DNA of 64,000 nucleotides, from NCBI GenBank assembly GCA_946122785.1, contig CAMGYJ010000011.1, positions 12,834,001 to 12,898,000 on the forward strand, in the 5' to 3' direction. The number at the start of each line of letters is the position of its first letter. Within the stretch, counting starts at the first letter, position 1. The position numbers and the translations under genes are program-made. The notes beneath the pieces were generated by a model. That model searched no databases, had not been told where the DNA came from, and worked only from the letters and a program-made list of their open reading frames with translations. This document shows, piece by piece, positions 34,385-46,208 of this stretch. The DNA is from Linum tenue (Eukaryota; Streptophyta; Magnoliopsida; Malpighiales; Linaceae).

Positions 34385-36652
34385 TTAAGATCCTTTTTTG
34401 GGACTTTGTTTCGGGCACTTGGGGCGAAAATGACCATATTTCCCACATTTCGAACACTTTCTCAAACTTTTGCCCGATGCAGTTCGTGCTGACTTGAATG
34501 TCCCCTTGGTCTTCCCAATTTTTGGATCTTTCACACTTCGAAGGGGTGCTGGAGGGTTTGCCGGTGTGGTGTTGTCTTCTCTCTCCTTCGCGAACTCAAT
34601 TGCCCATTGAGTAAGGTCGTCCAACGTCTTAGAGACATGATTAAAAGCAGATTCACTACCACACGCGATGTCACATAAACGCTTACACTTTAGAGCCAAT
34701 CCTCCATGTCTTATCAGTCGACCAACTCTCTCTCCCACATCACCTCCAGCTCCAGGATGACGATTTAGTGTCTTCGCATTTTGGGTCCATCGAAGCTTGA
34801 ACCAAGTCGAGGGTAGTGCGGTGTATCCCATATTTTTTATTACTGTAAGCATGTGTCTGCATGGAAACCCCTTAGATTCAAATAATGCACACTCGCATTT
34901 GAGATCTTGAGTGGACGTAGTAAATGTTAACCGCCTTATCCGATCTGGGTTCATGTAGTTCTTCAGTATGAATGTCTCTGTCCCATCTGATTCATTTCTT
35001 CTCTCCGCTAATACATAAGAAGCTTCATTCTCTAGTTCAGTCTTGAAGATAGCAAATGTACGATGAGTGTAGATACTTTCAGCTTGCATTTCCCAAGTGC
35101 GCAGGGCATGCTTGCAGACCAACCTCGTGTGCCTAGAAGAATAATCATCCTGCGTCTCCGTGAAACGCATCCCCTCCAGTGCTTCATCAATGCCCTGAAC
35201 AAAACGTTGCAAGCTGTATTGAGTTCCCACATACCCATTTATCCAATGGTTACATGACTCACATCGCGAGGTTGATTGGAGTCCACCGAAATAAATATCC
35301 TTCAAGTATGCCTCTGCCCACAGTAATTTGTCAGCGTACAAATCCTGCAACCACTTATTTGCAGACAAGCCATGCTGACTAATCAAAAGCTCCCAACGCC
35401 TCTCAAACTCCTCAATCGATATTCGTGCTTTCGCCAAGTAAGTGAATGCGCTAACGAACTCCTTATTATGAACGGCTGTTGTCGCATTTGTCTCAATATG
35501 CCAAATACAAAGACGGTGAGGCACTCCAACCAGAACAGTAGCAATGGCACCACGCATAGACTTGTCTCCGTCTGTGATCACTGAAGTGGGCATCTTAGAG
35601 TTCATACACTCCAGAAAAGTATTCAACAACCAAACATAGTTGGGGATTGTCTCGTTATCCAACTGGGCAAAACCATATATGATGTTACGGTGGTGGTGAT
35701 TTACACCAACCATCATAACAAATGGTCGATTGTACCTGTTGCGCTTGTAGCATGCATCGAACGCCAAGACATCCCCAAAAAAATGGTAATCTGCTCTAGA
35801 TGTGGAGTCCGACCAGAAGAGATTGCCTAATTCACCTTCATCGTTGGTTGTGTACTTGAAGAAGCTGCCCGCATCAGAGCTATGTTTACTTTGTAAGTAA
35901 CCCAATGTTCGGTTAACATCTCCTATTAGATCGTCGTCAACTGTTCGGGATTGCTGAACAGCATTGTCCAAATCCTTTGGAGTGTACCCCAGATTCTCAT
36001 ATCCTCCAACTTTATTCTTCATGAACTAAACAATGTTGCGTTGTTTTATTCCTGACTGTCGCATCCCTATCGCCAGAGCCTTGTCTCCTTCACTCACATT
36101 TCGATGAGACCGAAGGAATTGAGTTTCTTCTTCATTGCAGCAACGATGTGAGTGTTTCCTCTCAAACTTAGAAACAACCCACATTTTCTTATTCCGATCA
36201 AATCGTACAGTATACGATGCCTTGCAAGAATGTCTTGTCATCTTACGATGTTGCCGAATCCGACCTTCTTTATCTATATGCATCTTATCTCTAGTCCCCT
36301 CTCTCGAACATACCATTGTCCTCCCAATTGCTACTCCTCGACGACTCCTCCGAAGATCTCTACGTCGAACGCTAAATCCTTTCGCTTTAGCATAGGAATC
36401 GTAAAATTTCTCTGCATCTTCTAATGTTTGGAACTCCATGGAAGGAATTTGTTGTTCATATTCAGTAGCTTCTTCATCATCCATAAATTCTTCTTCTGCA
36501 CCCTCGGTTTCATAATCATCTCCAAAGACTTCATCATCGGTATTATCTGTATCATCTGAATTATCCATAGCTCCTTCTCGAGCATCATTAGGTTCCTCAT
36601 CGAAGTTAACTTCATCATCATCTCTATCGTCTGTATCATCTCTGTTATCCAT
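34385..36652 (-). pseudogene. FAR1/FHY3-type MULE transposase, one internal stop
   Basis: One frame spans 36652-34385 (about 755 codons) with a single TAG at 36025-36023. The N-terminal part (208 codons) has an acidic leader and a FAR1 DNA-binding domain (AEKFYDSYAKAKGFSVRRRD, HSCKASYTVRFD, KFERKHSH). The rest (545 codons) has the MULE transposase core with the aspartate blocks LAFDACYK and ITDGDKSM, a CIWHIE block, a SWIM finger CECALFESKGFPCRH and a C-terminal CCHC knuckle CSKCGKYGHFRPKC. The catalytic Glu was not assigned. It would cut and join the element ends. A leader intron probably ends just before the ATG (TTGCAG then GATG). Confidence 0.88.
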
Positions 36653-36654
36653 CC

Positions 36655-36970
36655 TGCAACGATCGGAATACGAACTTTATGTCAAAACATACACAATTAG
36701 CTCTCGTCAGGTCGACCTGAATGAACTGGACGGTCGACCTTATTAATAAATAACAAACATGCAACGATCGGAATACGAACTTAATGTCAAAACATACACA
36801 ATTAGCTCTCGTCAGGTCGACCTCAATGAACAGGACGGTCGACCTTATTACTAAATAACAAACATGCAACGATCGGAATACGAACTTAATGTCAAAACAT
36901 ACCCAATTAGCTCTCGTCAGGTCGACCTCAATGAACAGGACGGTCGACCTTATTACTAAATAACAAACAT
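36655..36970. repeat. 105-bp tandem repeat, three copies, at the transposase 5' end
   Basis: The unit with TGCAACGATCGGAATACGAA recurs every 105 bp (GGTCGACC at 36711, 36816 and 36921). The copy next to the gene contains the putative 3' splice site of the leader intron, so the acceptor is duplicated in the other copies. Each unit carries one GGTCGACC pair. Confidence 0.85.
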
Positions 36971-37705
36971 AAGGTCGACCTAATTTACTGAAAGGTCGAC
37001 CTAATCGAAAACTACGAATGAACGGTCGACCGGATGGTGCTTGTGGTCGACCGGATGGTGGGAAAAATTTAGCCACATAGAACCATTAACAAGCATATAC
37101 GAGGCATACCTTAGCAACGAGGTCGACCACTTATTGGTACGGTCTACCGGAATAAAAATAAACCGCCACCAACACCCGATCACAATAAGCGCGATGAGAT
37201 TATAACTTCACTCCAACAAATTGTAAGATTTCGTGGTACGTTAATGTCTGAAGACTCCCATCTATTTATAGATAATTTAGACGAATTCCTTATCCAATTG
37301 GTTCAAGATATATAAAATCATAATTCGACAAGGACAAGTACACAAAATCCTAATTGTACAAGGACAGGAATCATCACGGTCGACCGCTTTGCACAAATGG
37401 TCGACCGTCTTGGGTAAATATGAAACAGGTCGACCTCTTTACACAAATGGTCGACCGTTGTTTTTAAATGTGAAACAGGTCGACCTCTTTACAGAAATGG
37501 TCGACCAATGATTATAAATGTGAGCACAGGTCGACCTCTTGACAAGAATGGTCGACCGTACTTTTATTAAGGCCAAACAGACGAGTATCCATACTTATTT
37601 TACATGGTTTTTGACTTTCCTACAGTATCATAGGTCGACCTTAAGCTTCACGAGGTCGACCTGTGCTCTGCCTTTGGGTATGCCCGCTTTGAGTATGTGG
37701 TCGAC
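36705..37705. repeat. GGTCGACC cluster between Ulp1 gene and transposase
   Basis: About 23 sites in pairs spaced 19-23 bp, including the copies within the 105-bp tandem repeat. It covers the probable promoter and leader of the transposase gene. Confidence 0.85.
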
Positions 37706-37863
37706 CACTTGTTCTAGACGATTGAAATCGTAAATTCAGTCACATACATAATTGTATAACAAATCTAATAAACGATAAACATTCAAAATCCAAAATGAAA
37801 CGATCTCGCAAATACAAAATAAATGTATGGTCCAAATAATGCAACATTGTAACTTAACGACTT

Positions 37864-39950
37864 CATTTCTTTGCTTTTTTCTTGGAACTCTGTCTCTCTT
37901 TGCCTCGTTCCATGCATTCATCTACTACTGCCTTGAAAAGATTTTCTCGTGCACGGTTTTCAAAATGTGTAGCCAGATACCATAGAATCTCCTTTCGAGC
38001 CGGTAATTTGTGTTCTTCTCCTATCTGCATTATGCCATGTAAGATTTCGTCACAACTAAAAAAAGTGTATATTATACTAGTTATTTGTTTGACGATATAC
38101 TCACCACTCTATCAAGATCCTTGGATCCATAGCGCATCCACTGCATGACGTGCACACCACACTCAGTACTATTCCTTTGTCGTTGAACTGGTAGCTCATC
38201 AAAATTGAAATCTCCAAAATTTGGTACTACTACATTGCTCGTGCGCTCTGGTTTCAAAATATCATCCAAAGTGGACAACTACACACAAATAACGAATATT
38301 TTAAACTTCTAGCATACTACGTAACGCTTAGTAGTCAGAAAATTATAGGAAACACTTACCAATTTCTTGCATAGTTCTGATTTACGCCTACGATTCGCCT
38401 CAATAGTTGAAGGTAGACTGTCAAGCAAAAATGCAGTTTTTTGCTGGACATTGACGAGATACAGAAACCAATGACGTGCTTCATCTTCAAGAACTGGCAT
38501 AAATATCTAGCAACGAAACACTCACTATATGTTATAAACAGCGAATACAAACAAATGCACTTTCGAAATTTAATGATATAGGGACATTGACTAGACTAAC
38601 CTTCTGGCATGCACTGACATTCGGCATAAAGTCCACGCCATCATTCATCAACTTGTTACGAATTTGTCTGGTCTTCATGTTAGCGCGTACCATTTTCTGC
38701 ACCATGTTTTAGTTGAGATGAATTGACATGGTACAATATAAATAACTAGGTTATGACAAATAATTTGACATTACGGCTCTTACCGAAAACATATTTGGAA
38801 AATACCACACATTTGGCTCTTTCACATCATGTTTTTCAGACATTGTTAGTGCCCTTGCACACAAATCCACTACCTACCATCCAACAATCAAACACAAAAT
38901 CATCGTAAATCGTAACATAAATAGTGCACAATTCATGCGAAAGTCGTAGTAGTATAGTACTTACTGATGAGCAAACCCAGCTTTTCTCGCTAATGACCGA
39001 ACTCAAATAATGTCGTTGCAGGTTTTCAGAAAAAAAGTCCACAATCATCAAACTGCAAAAATCAAGATAACAGAAATGTCAATTGTTTTTTTGCAACGTA
39101 CAGGTCGACCTGTACACAGTCAAGGTCGACCTTATTGGACACACGGTCGACCTTATTGGACAACCGGTCGACCACACGTACTAGAAAAACGTCTTACTTG
39201 TCCCAATTCTTGTCCCCAACCTTCTCTTTAGTAACAACATAATACAAGTCTTCAACTGGATTTTGAAGATTTTTGGTGAATCCTTCTAGACCCTCCACTT
39301 TCATGACCTACAAATCATAGTTAAAATTAAAGTAACATATGAACACAAACACACATTATAGATGAAAATGTAACGTAAACTTACCCCGTGCTTTTCGAAA
39401 GGACTCTTAGATTCATCTTCATCGCTATCATCACTAAATAATCCCTTTCTTACAAATTGATCCTTCTGTGGAGTGGTGTAGGAGTCACTTTCATATCGCG
39501 GTCTCTTGTAATTAGGAGAGGAACCCTTGCGGCCATTCTTTGTTTCACTCTGTCAAACATATAAACAAAATAGATTAGCACTAATGATAGTAATACTAAT
39601 ATCTTCAATCACATATGAATATACTTGGATACCTTTAAAATGTGCTCTTTCAATAAATCGTCTATGCTCTGGTAGCAATTTTCAGAGTCATCATGGTCTT
39701 CCTCCTCTTTACCAAAGTCAAATTTCTTTCCTTTACCATTTGTGCCGCCATTCTCCATTCGTTCTGCACTTATATCTTTGATAGCACCTTCTAGCCTCTC
39801 AAACCCGTCATGCATCATCCCAGTCATATCTGTCAGTCGAACTGACAAATGCTCGACTTGTGTTTGACACACCACCAGCTTCTCTTGTGTGGCTTTCAAC
39901 AATTTCATGATTTCACCCAAATCTTGATGCAGTTTCTCATCATGCGTCAT
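37864..39950 (-). CDS. Ulp1-like cysteine protease (C48 family), MULE gene, 9 exons
   Basis: Inferred exons are 39950-39633, 39549-39385, 39307-39198, 39052-38965, 38873-38784, 38696-38601, 38506-38360, 38278-38105 and 38055-37864. All sites are GT-AG and phase is kept through exon 8. The N-terminus is coiled-coil-like and acidic. The protease core has His (EDEARHWFLYLV), Asp (FLLDSLPS) and Gln/Cys (VQRQRNSTECGVHVMQW), so the catalytic set is present. The last exon is open for 63 codons to a Lys-rich end, but the sites I chose put it out of frame with exon 8. Ulp1 proteases remove SUMO; the target here is unknown. Confidence 0.78.
39100..39175. repeat. GGTCGACC sites inside a Ulp1-gene intron
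   Basis: Two pairs (about 39102/39123 and 39145/39165) lie in the third intron, while the flanking exons have none. They support the view that the motif is kept out of coding sequence. Confidence 0.85.
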
Positions 39951-40019
39951 CGTCTAAACAATTTAAAGAAAAATTAAAATCATAATTCAAGTACAAATTT
40001 CTATAATTGACCAAAAAAC

Positions 40020-40940
40020 AAAGACGTGGTCGACCTGACAAAGTATTAGGTCGACCTGTAAGACAAATAGTGACTACCACAACTCGTCAGGTCGACCTCG
40101 GTTATTCCTAGGTCGACCTATCCAGCAGGAAAATAACAATTACAAACAAATAGTAAGTTCAAAATTAAACCGAAAAAAGGACAGGTCGACCAGATATCTG
40201 GCGCGGTCGACCTTTTCAAGCACAACATAGTCATACAAACAAAGCCAAAGTCGACATTCAGGTTGAATAACCAAAAAAACATATACGGTCGACCTTGAAA
40301 CTCATTAGGTCGACCGATTGGGTTACCTCGCAAGTACAGAAGTCCAAGTGTTGTGGCCTAAATTCAAATACGAAGAATTGTCTCGTCAGGTCGACCTGGT
40401 TGACGTCGCGGTCGACCGAATTGGATTCTGCACCCAACAATATATCAAGTTAGCCGGTGGAAATCACGCATTAAAAAAGAAGACGGCGAATGCTACATTA
40501 GGTCGACCTCACCTTAGACCTGGTCGACCTCTTCCAACACGTACAACAGCAACCGCGAACTAGGCTCTTCACAAAGGCTCTAAGTCGGAAAAAAACCTAA
40601 TTCAGACTTGGTGGCGTTGAAGGGGACTCATATTCGTATTTATAGAGATTTAGGACGTGAATGGGTCGACCCAATTCGTTTCCTTGTCCAATTGTGGAAC
40701 CTTTCTGGTGTTGGAATCCATATCCAATACGGATACGGTCTGAAGGCGGTCGACCTCTTCACAATGCGGTCGACCTATTAGGTGCACAAGGGTCGGCCTA
40801 TGCGATATTTGGGTCGACCTGTCATTCTGTTAGACCACTAAAACGGTCGACCGCATTTTGTAAGAGGTCGACCGCCTTCAGGAACCCAACATACATGAAT
40901 TAGCCCATTCGGTCGACCGCAAGTTGTATTCGGTCGACCG
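40020..40940. repeat. right subterminal GGTCGACC cluster
   Basis: About 21 sites, mostly in pairs at 20-22 bp, upstream of the Ulp1 gene and running into the right terminal repeat. Confidence 0.85.
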
Positions 40941-40985
40941 AAAAGTCCATGTCACGGTGACATGCATGTCACCGTAGCAAAATCC
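40932..40985. repeat. right terminal inverted repeat of the MULE
   Basis: Inverted copy of 30787-30840, eight mismatches in 54. It keeps the TGACATGCATGTCA palindrome and the GGTCGACC site at the inner edge. Confidence 0.9.
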
Positions 40986-40994
40986 AAACCTTCT

Positions 40995-41867
40995 CCTGAT
41001 GCACCATGAAGAAAAGCGCAGCGACACGTGTAAATAGAAAATGAACCATCCACGAGTTATTCCAATAGATAGTATCAACTATCAACCGAACAAGATGGTT
41101 TGATAGTCAAGCACTCAAGATGACGGTCGCTGGGCCTATGACAGACTGAAGAGAGACGACCAGCTCAGTGGGCTGAGTAGATGAGCCCACATCTGCTAAG
41201 ATAACCGGTGGCAAACTAGGCCCACTGATGTTGGGGGAAGCTGGAGAACGAGCCAGATCTTTGGCCATAACCTTCCATTCTCATCTCCGCCTTGCCCCGA
41301 AGATTCAGGGCTTGTGTTGTTCCCACTTGCGCCTCACAGATCTGAACCACACAGATCCATTAAATACTTACAGCTGACGGAAATGTGGGCACCAGTGAAA
41401 TCATCAACCTAACACAGAAGATGAGGACAAGTTCGGTAGGGAGCAGTAAGCTACTGAGATTCGTTTCTCCAAACCAACCAGTGTACCTGCATTCGTCAGA
41501 TAGCCACATGACTTGTTCAATGCCACATTCCACCAATACGATGTTTGAAACCAGAATCTGATGTCTTCAGAATATACCAGTAAAGCTGTCCTAAAATACC
41601 CACGTTTTCCTTCACAAATTTGCTAGCCAATGACAAATTGCTTCTTCCTTTGCAGTTGTTCTATATACACAGTATGTGCTTCATTATTATCCAAATTACA
41701 AAGTCAACCTTTGTGTGTGACTATGTACTTCTATCCTGTCCACCTGATGTTTTCCTACTTACCATCTTGTGAAAAGCTCAAAAATCCCCTCCTGAGAAAA
41801 GATAGGATTCTGTATGTTACAAACCAAATTAGCCTGTACACTGCGGTATAACAAATATGCCGTTGTT
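40995..41867. other. intergenic, nothing recognised
   Basis: Mixed-composition sequence without a recognisable frame, RNA gene or repeat. The right-hand part is presumably 3' untranslated sequence of the CASP-like gene. Confidence 0.5.
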
Positions 41868-43210
41868 CTAACCTTCTACCATCAACCACAGCATGATGAT
41901 CGAGGATGTTGCGATAGAGACCCAGCTGAGGAAAGCCAACGCCACTGCCATTTGGTACTTTTGGCATTCTCCAACGAAACCGCAGTGTCCCAGGTCATGA
42001 AAAAGAAGTACGGTGATGCCGGCGGAAGCAGAAGCCGCCGCCAGAGACAAGGTTGCCGTCACCTGTTTATCAGCATTAGCAATTAGCAGAGTGTGTGTTA
42101 ATGAAACCACAATCATCTATATTATGAAGGCGGCACTAGACTTCAAGTAGCAGAGTTTTGTTGGAGGGTACTAACCCAATCTCCCACAGCAAAAAGGCTG
42201 ACCAATAGAGAGTTGTGCAGAATTTTGCCTCTCACCAAAGCATAAGAATCTAGCAACGCAAGTCCAAAGCTCCAGATCACTTGCAAACCCATTGACGCAA
42301 TTAGGTAGCTGCAGAATTAGTAAAACCAAGTCTCAGAGTTAAAGAAGTCTTGAAACTCCCAAGTTTTTCGAACTGCAGATGGAACATATTTTGCATCCAC
42401 AAGGCTAGACATCAATTCACTATTTTGCTCTGTGACTGCTGATTCTTGTCTCTTTAACAATTTACAAACCGTAACCATGATGTTAGAATTGCTTATGAAG
42501 TATGATCATTTTCATAACTTTTGATCCATTCATTGCCAATTATGCAGCACATCTGTTCTCCGTTAACCAAGAGAAAATGTCCTCAGCGTCCGTTGCAACA
42601 TCAATGAGCTCTTTTTTTCTTCAATATTATGAAAAACATGGCAGAACCAACTACAAGCCATCAATACATATTGAATATGATTCTGCTGCACTATGTATCA
42701 GTGAACTAGAGACTTAGATCAGCAGTTGGTAGTCCGGATGTGGAGATCTCTACTCTATTCACAAGCCATTGATCACACTTCAATCTTCCTTAAACAGTTA
42801 ATCCAGATCCAAAGCACCGGATTGCAACTTACATACCATTATAGCTGATGCCATTTATTTCGCATAAAATTGTTGCATGTCACAATTAGCAAGAAACAAC
42901 CCAATTCTTAGGAAATGTAGCTTTTCAAAAAGTTAGCAATTTCGTCATCCTTCAATTAGCTTGCACGAATCAAGTTTTCTACTTAACTTTGTTCAGGTTC
43001 ATTCAATCTTTACCTTTGCCGAATCATACAAGCAAACCCAAATAGCATAATTGAGGAGAACAAGAGAGCCGAAGAATACCAGAAAGCAGTGAAGTTGAAG
43101 AAGCTAGAAGTGGTGGAAATAGCAGTGATCGACCCAGCCGCAAACACACATTGAGAAATCCGCAGGAAAAGCCCGGTCATAGTCCCCGGCGTGCCAGCAA
43201 AATCCCTCAT
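41868..43210 (-). CDS. CASP-like protein, CASPL5 type, 3 exons
   Basis: Exons are 43210-43080, 42308-42176 and 42062-41868. Junctions are GT-AG and in phase; the product is 152 residues. It opens [20 protein letters not shown] and continues [21 protein letters not shown]. Later it has [39 protein letters not shown] and a last helix ending [10 protein letters not shown]. Four membrane helices are expected, with both ends in the cytosol. The family relates to proteins that organise Casparian-strip membrane domains; the role of CASPL5 members is not settled. Length and exon pattern are normal. No gene overlaps it. Confidence 0.93.
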
Positions 43211-44104
43211 TCCTTGCCTCTGTGGTGTCCTCCGCCAACTCCAATCGACAAGAATTTCAACTGGCTAATGGGTTGATCGACGCAGCCATACCCCGGATCA
43301 TTCAAAACCGAGGGGGAAAAGGAGGGCAAAGTAACAGCTCTGTGTTGGTTCAGACAATTGCACGAACACCTACCGGGCACAGCTAACAATTAGGCAGACA
43401 CCCCAAGGCGGTGACAAAGGAGAAAGCTTTGGCGCTGCCCAGAAACTGAAATTGGATTATTGAATGTGGGTAGGTAAGGAATTGACGGGCAGAGAAGAAC
43501 AGAGGGCTGCAGATGCGGACAGGAGATACAATAAAGTGGGGAAGGAAAGAGGCGAGAAGAGAAGAGAACAGTAAACTGGAAAACAGGTAGCCAAAAGGAA
43601 GAAGGTGGGCAGATTTGAGAGTACATCAACAAATAAATAAATTGTTTTGTAATACCTAATTAATTAACTAATTATTACTAGGAATCACAATCGAAAAAGA
43701 AAATATCGTGTTTGGAGTTTGGACCCAAACCAAACCAAAGCTCTGCTTTTTGCCTCTTTCCCAACGCTTGCAACAGTCAACTGGCACGAAAAGGCCTATC
43801 CTTTTCCGTCGTGGGAATCATTTCTTGGCTTGCCTTTTGCTCTTTCCTTAATCCTTGTAAATTTGGAGTGAAGTAAAGAGTACAGACACATACTACAATT
43901 GGCTGGTCTCCACTCGCTCATGAATCATTGACTCATGGGGCATCAAATTTCCGAGCAACACAAGTAACCCATTTGGTGTATGCATCACTTTCCTAACCAA
44001 ACAAACAGAGATATCAATTTACTTTAGAACTACGCATTCTCAAGTGCAGAGTTCCCGGCATTTAGTAATGAGATCATGGGCATACAGAGCCGTCATGCTA
44101 TACT
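43211..44104. other. upstream region of the CASP-like gene
   Basis: Contains the 5' leader and promoter side of the CASP-like gene. A purine-rich stretch lies at 43440-43620. No separate gene or repeat is recognised. Confidence 0.5.
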
Positions 44105-44420
44105 TTAGTAGCTGCTGCAATCACACCCTGAAATGAGTTGATGCAGAAGTCCCATCAACACCCTTGGAGTGACATCAATCCAACGATTTTGGTGAAGAAT
44201 CTGAAGCGCTCTGATATGGTCCTGGACTAATACGGTGAGGAAATCGGGATCAGATTGCTTGGTGGTGCCTGTGATTATGTGCGGTTGTAGGCAGATCAAG
44301 TTAATGTCGAGCGACTCATACAGTAATTCGAACAGAGTCGTTTCGAGTACTTCATGGTCAATTCTCGATAGATTGACGCATATTCTCGCGGATCTAGTCG
44401 TTCCAGATCCATTACACTAG
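44105..44420 (-). pseudogene. 2OG-Fe(II) oxygenase exon-2 fragment
   Basis: The minus strand reads LLYESL, then a DPDFLTVLVQDHIRALQILH stretch with NRWIDV, matching exon 2 of the two neighbouring oxygenase genes. The iron-binding HxD block is altered (no His before the Asp). It has frameshifts on both sides and no other exon nearby. It is the remains of a third cluster member. Confidence 0.7.
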
Positions 44421-45850
44421 GAACTTTTGACTTTCTAGATCTTACCATTTGAGTAAAACTATTTTTGGTGGGCTAAAAAGCCAAATCTTGCTCCAAAATT
44501 TAGTTTTTTTTTTTAGCTTCCCCTTTGAAGATGATATAAGGAGAGTGATTCATTTACCTGTTTCCTTCCATCCAAATTCCTGACAATATTTACATGGAGA
44601 TTACATAAGATATTGTAGAAAGTGGAAAGCTAGGAAATTACAGAGACCAAAAGTCCCTGATTACCAAAGGATATTTATTCTTTCTCGTATATATGTGCCT
44701 GTTCATTGGTTCTTCTAACCGGACCTGCTTTCATCGTCAGATCTAAGAGTCTGAAATGCTCAAGGGCGGAGATCACATTAAGCCCTTTTGCATAGTAGTA
44801 TTTAACAAATTCCTTCACCGCAGTTTTCCTGAAAACTGGGGGATTCTCTTCCGATACCAGCTCCTTAACCGGACCATAGACCCTAGAGTTCTCAGGTGGC
44901 AGCTGCTGCCTCAGGAAACAAGCCACCGAAACTCTTGGGCCTATCGACTTCGTCAGAACTCTGTGTTGAGAGCTTTTGAATTCGTCGTTGGAGATAAGCT
45001 GCACACATGGCCACGGATTGGGAAAAAGTGATCAGATATAAAGCTCAATGAGATTGATAACTAACCATTGTAGTGACGGTGACGGTCCAATTTTTATTTA
45101 CCTGCATCAAGTCTCCCACGTTTATCACAAGAGCACTAGTGTTGGGTTCAACATCAACCCAATGATTATCACATTGAACTTGGAGACCACCAATTTGGTC
45201 TTGGAGAAGCACAGTGAGAAAGCTGCTATCAGAGTGGCTGCTGATTCCCATTGTCAAATCCGGTTCAGGACAAGCTGGGTAGTAGTGACCGAAAAACATC
45301 AGTCCTTCAGAGCAACCTATATCGTTAAGGTAACTGGGGTTCAGCCCCGGTGCTTCGGACAACAATACGAATAGCCTCCTTGCCAATAACATTACTTGGG
45401 TCGAGTAATCAACCATCGTCTCCCTGCCCAAACAACAAGAATAGATCGATTAGAATTCGCAGGACCTCAGAACAGAGTTTTTCATAACCTCCATCTACCC
45501 CCAAATTTGGGTTTGAATGGATCTTCAGGGGTTTACCCGCAAACTTGAGGGAGTTCTTTAGGGTTTGGTGGGCGAGGAGCCATGACACAGCTCACGGTAT
45601 CCCTCCAATTGACAGCCGGCGACTGATAGAAATCGAAGTTGCAGTTGTAGGTCAAAGTCTTGCTGTAGTCCCTGGTGTAGAACCCTTTCTTCACTTGAGT
45701 CTCTAGTTCGTGGAAACCCTTCACCCCTTCCATCATCTTGTTCAGGAGGGTTGTGGGTATCCCGTGATTGATTACCTGGAAAAAACCCCATCTCCGGCAG
45801 GCTTCATTCACTTGCCCAATCACCCGGCGGCGGAGATTTGGGTCTCCGTC

Positions 45851-46138
45851 TGTGAACAAGGATTACCATGATCACCAACTGCTGCAGGTCTTCAGAGATG
45901 CTGCAGAAGGAAGAACAGATGAAACCGAGCAGAGCTTCCTTTCACTCTGCTCAGTACACAGATGGTGACCTTGAAGCGGCGTCGTTTTGCTTAAGTGGTA
46001 GAAACTCCACAAAGCAGAAAGACGCAGTATTGGGAGATTGTAATTAGTTAGCGTTTAAACTTAGCTTTAGCCACTTGGCACTTTTCTGTTGGTTAGTTTA
46101 ATTAAACGTTTCTCTTTACCGTTAATGTACAGTGACCA

Positions 46139-46208
<70 letters not shown>

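Larger units (their letters stand above)
30787..40985 (-). mobile_element. large Mutator-like element with Ulp1, FAR1-transposase and a third ORF
   Basis: A perfect 9-bp duplication, AAACCTTCT, flanks the element (30778-30786, 40986-40994). The 54-bp ends (30787-30840 and 40932-40985) are inverted repeats with 46 of 54 positions equal and no gaps. Inside, three genes all read on the minus strand: an Ulp1-like protease (39950-37864), a FAR1-type transposase (36652-34385) and a plant transposon-type ORF (32830-31478). Non-coding parts hold about 90 GGTCGACC sites. The layout recalls MULEs that carry Ulp1-like genes (the Kaonashi/KAKI type). One stop in the transposase suggests the copy is not fully active. 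Confidence 0.9.

Noticed and set aside
30833..40940. The regularly spaced GGTCGACC array as a CRISPR-like array
   Set aside because: The repeat is an 8-bp palindrome, spacers are about 13 bp and variable, the setting is a plant transposon, and no Cas-type genes are near.
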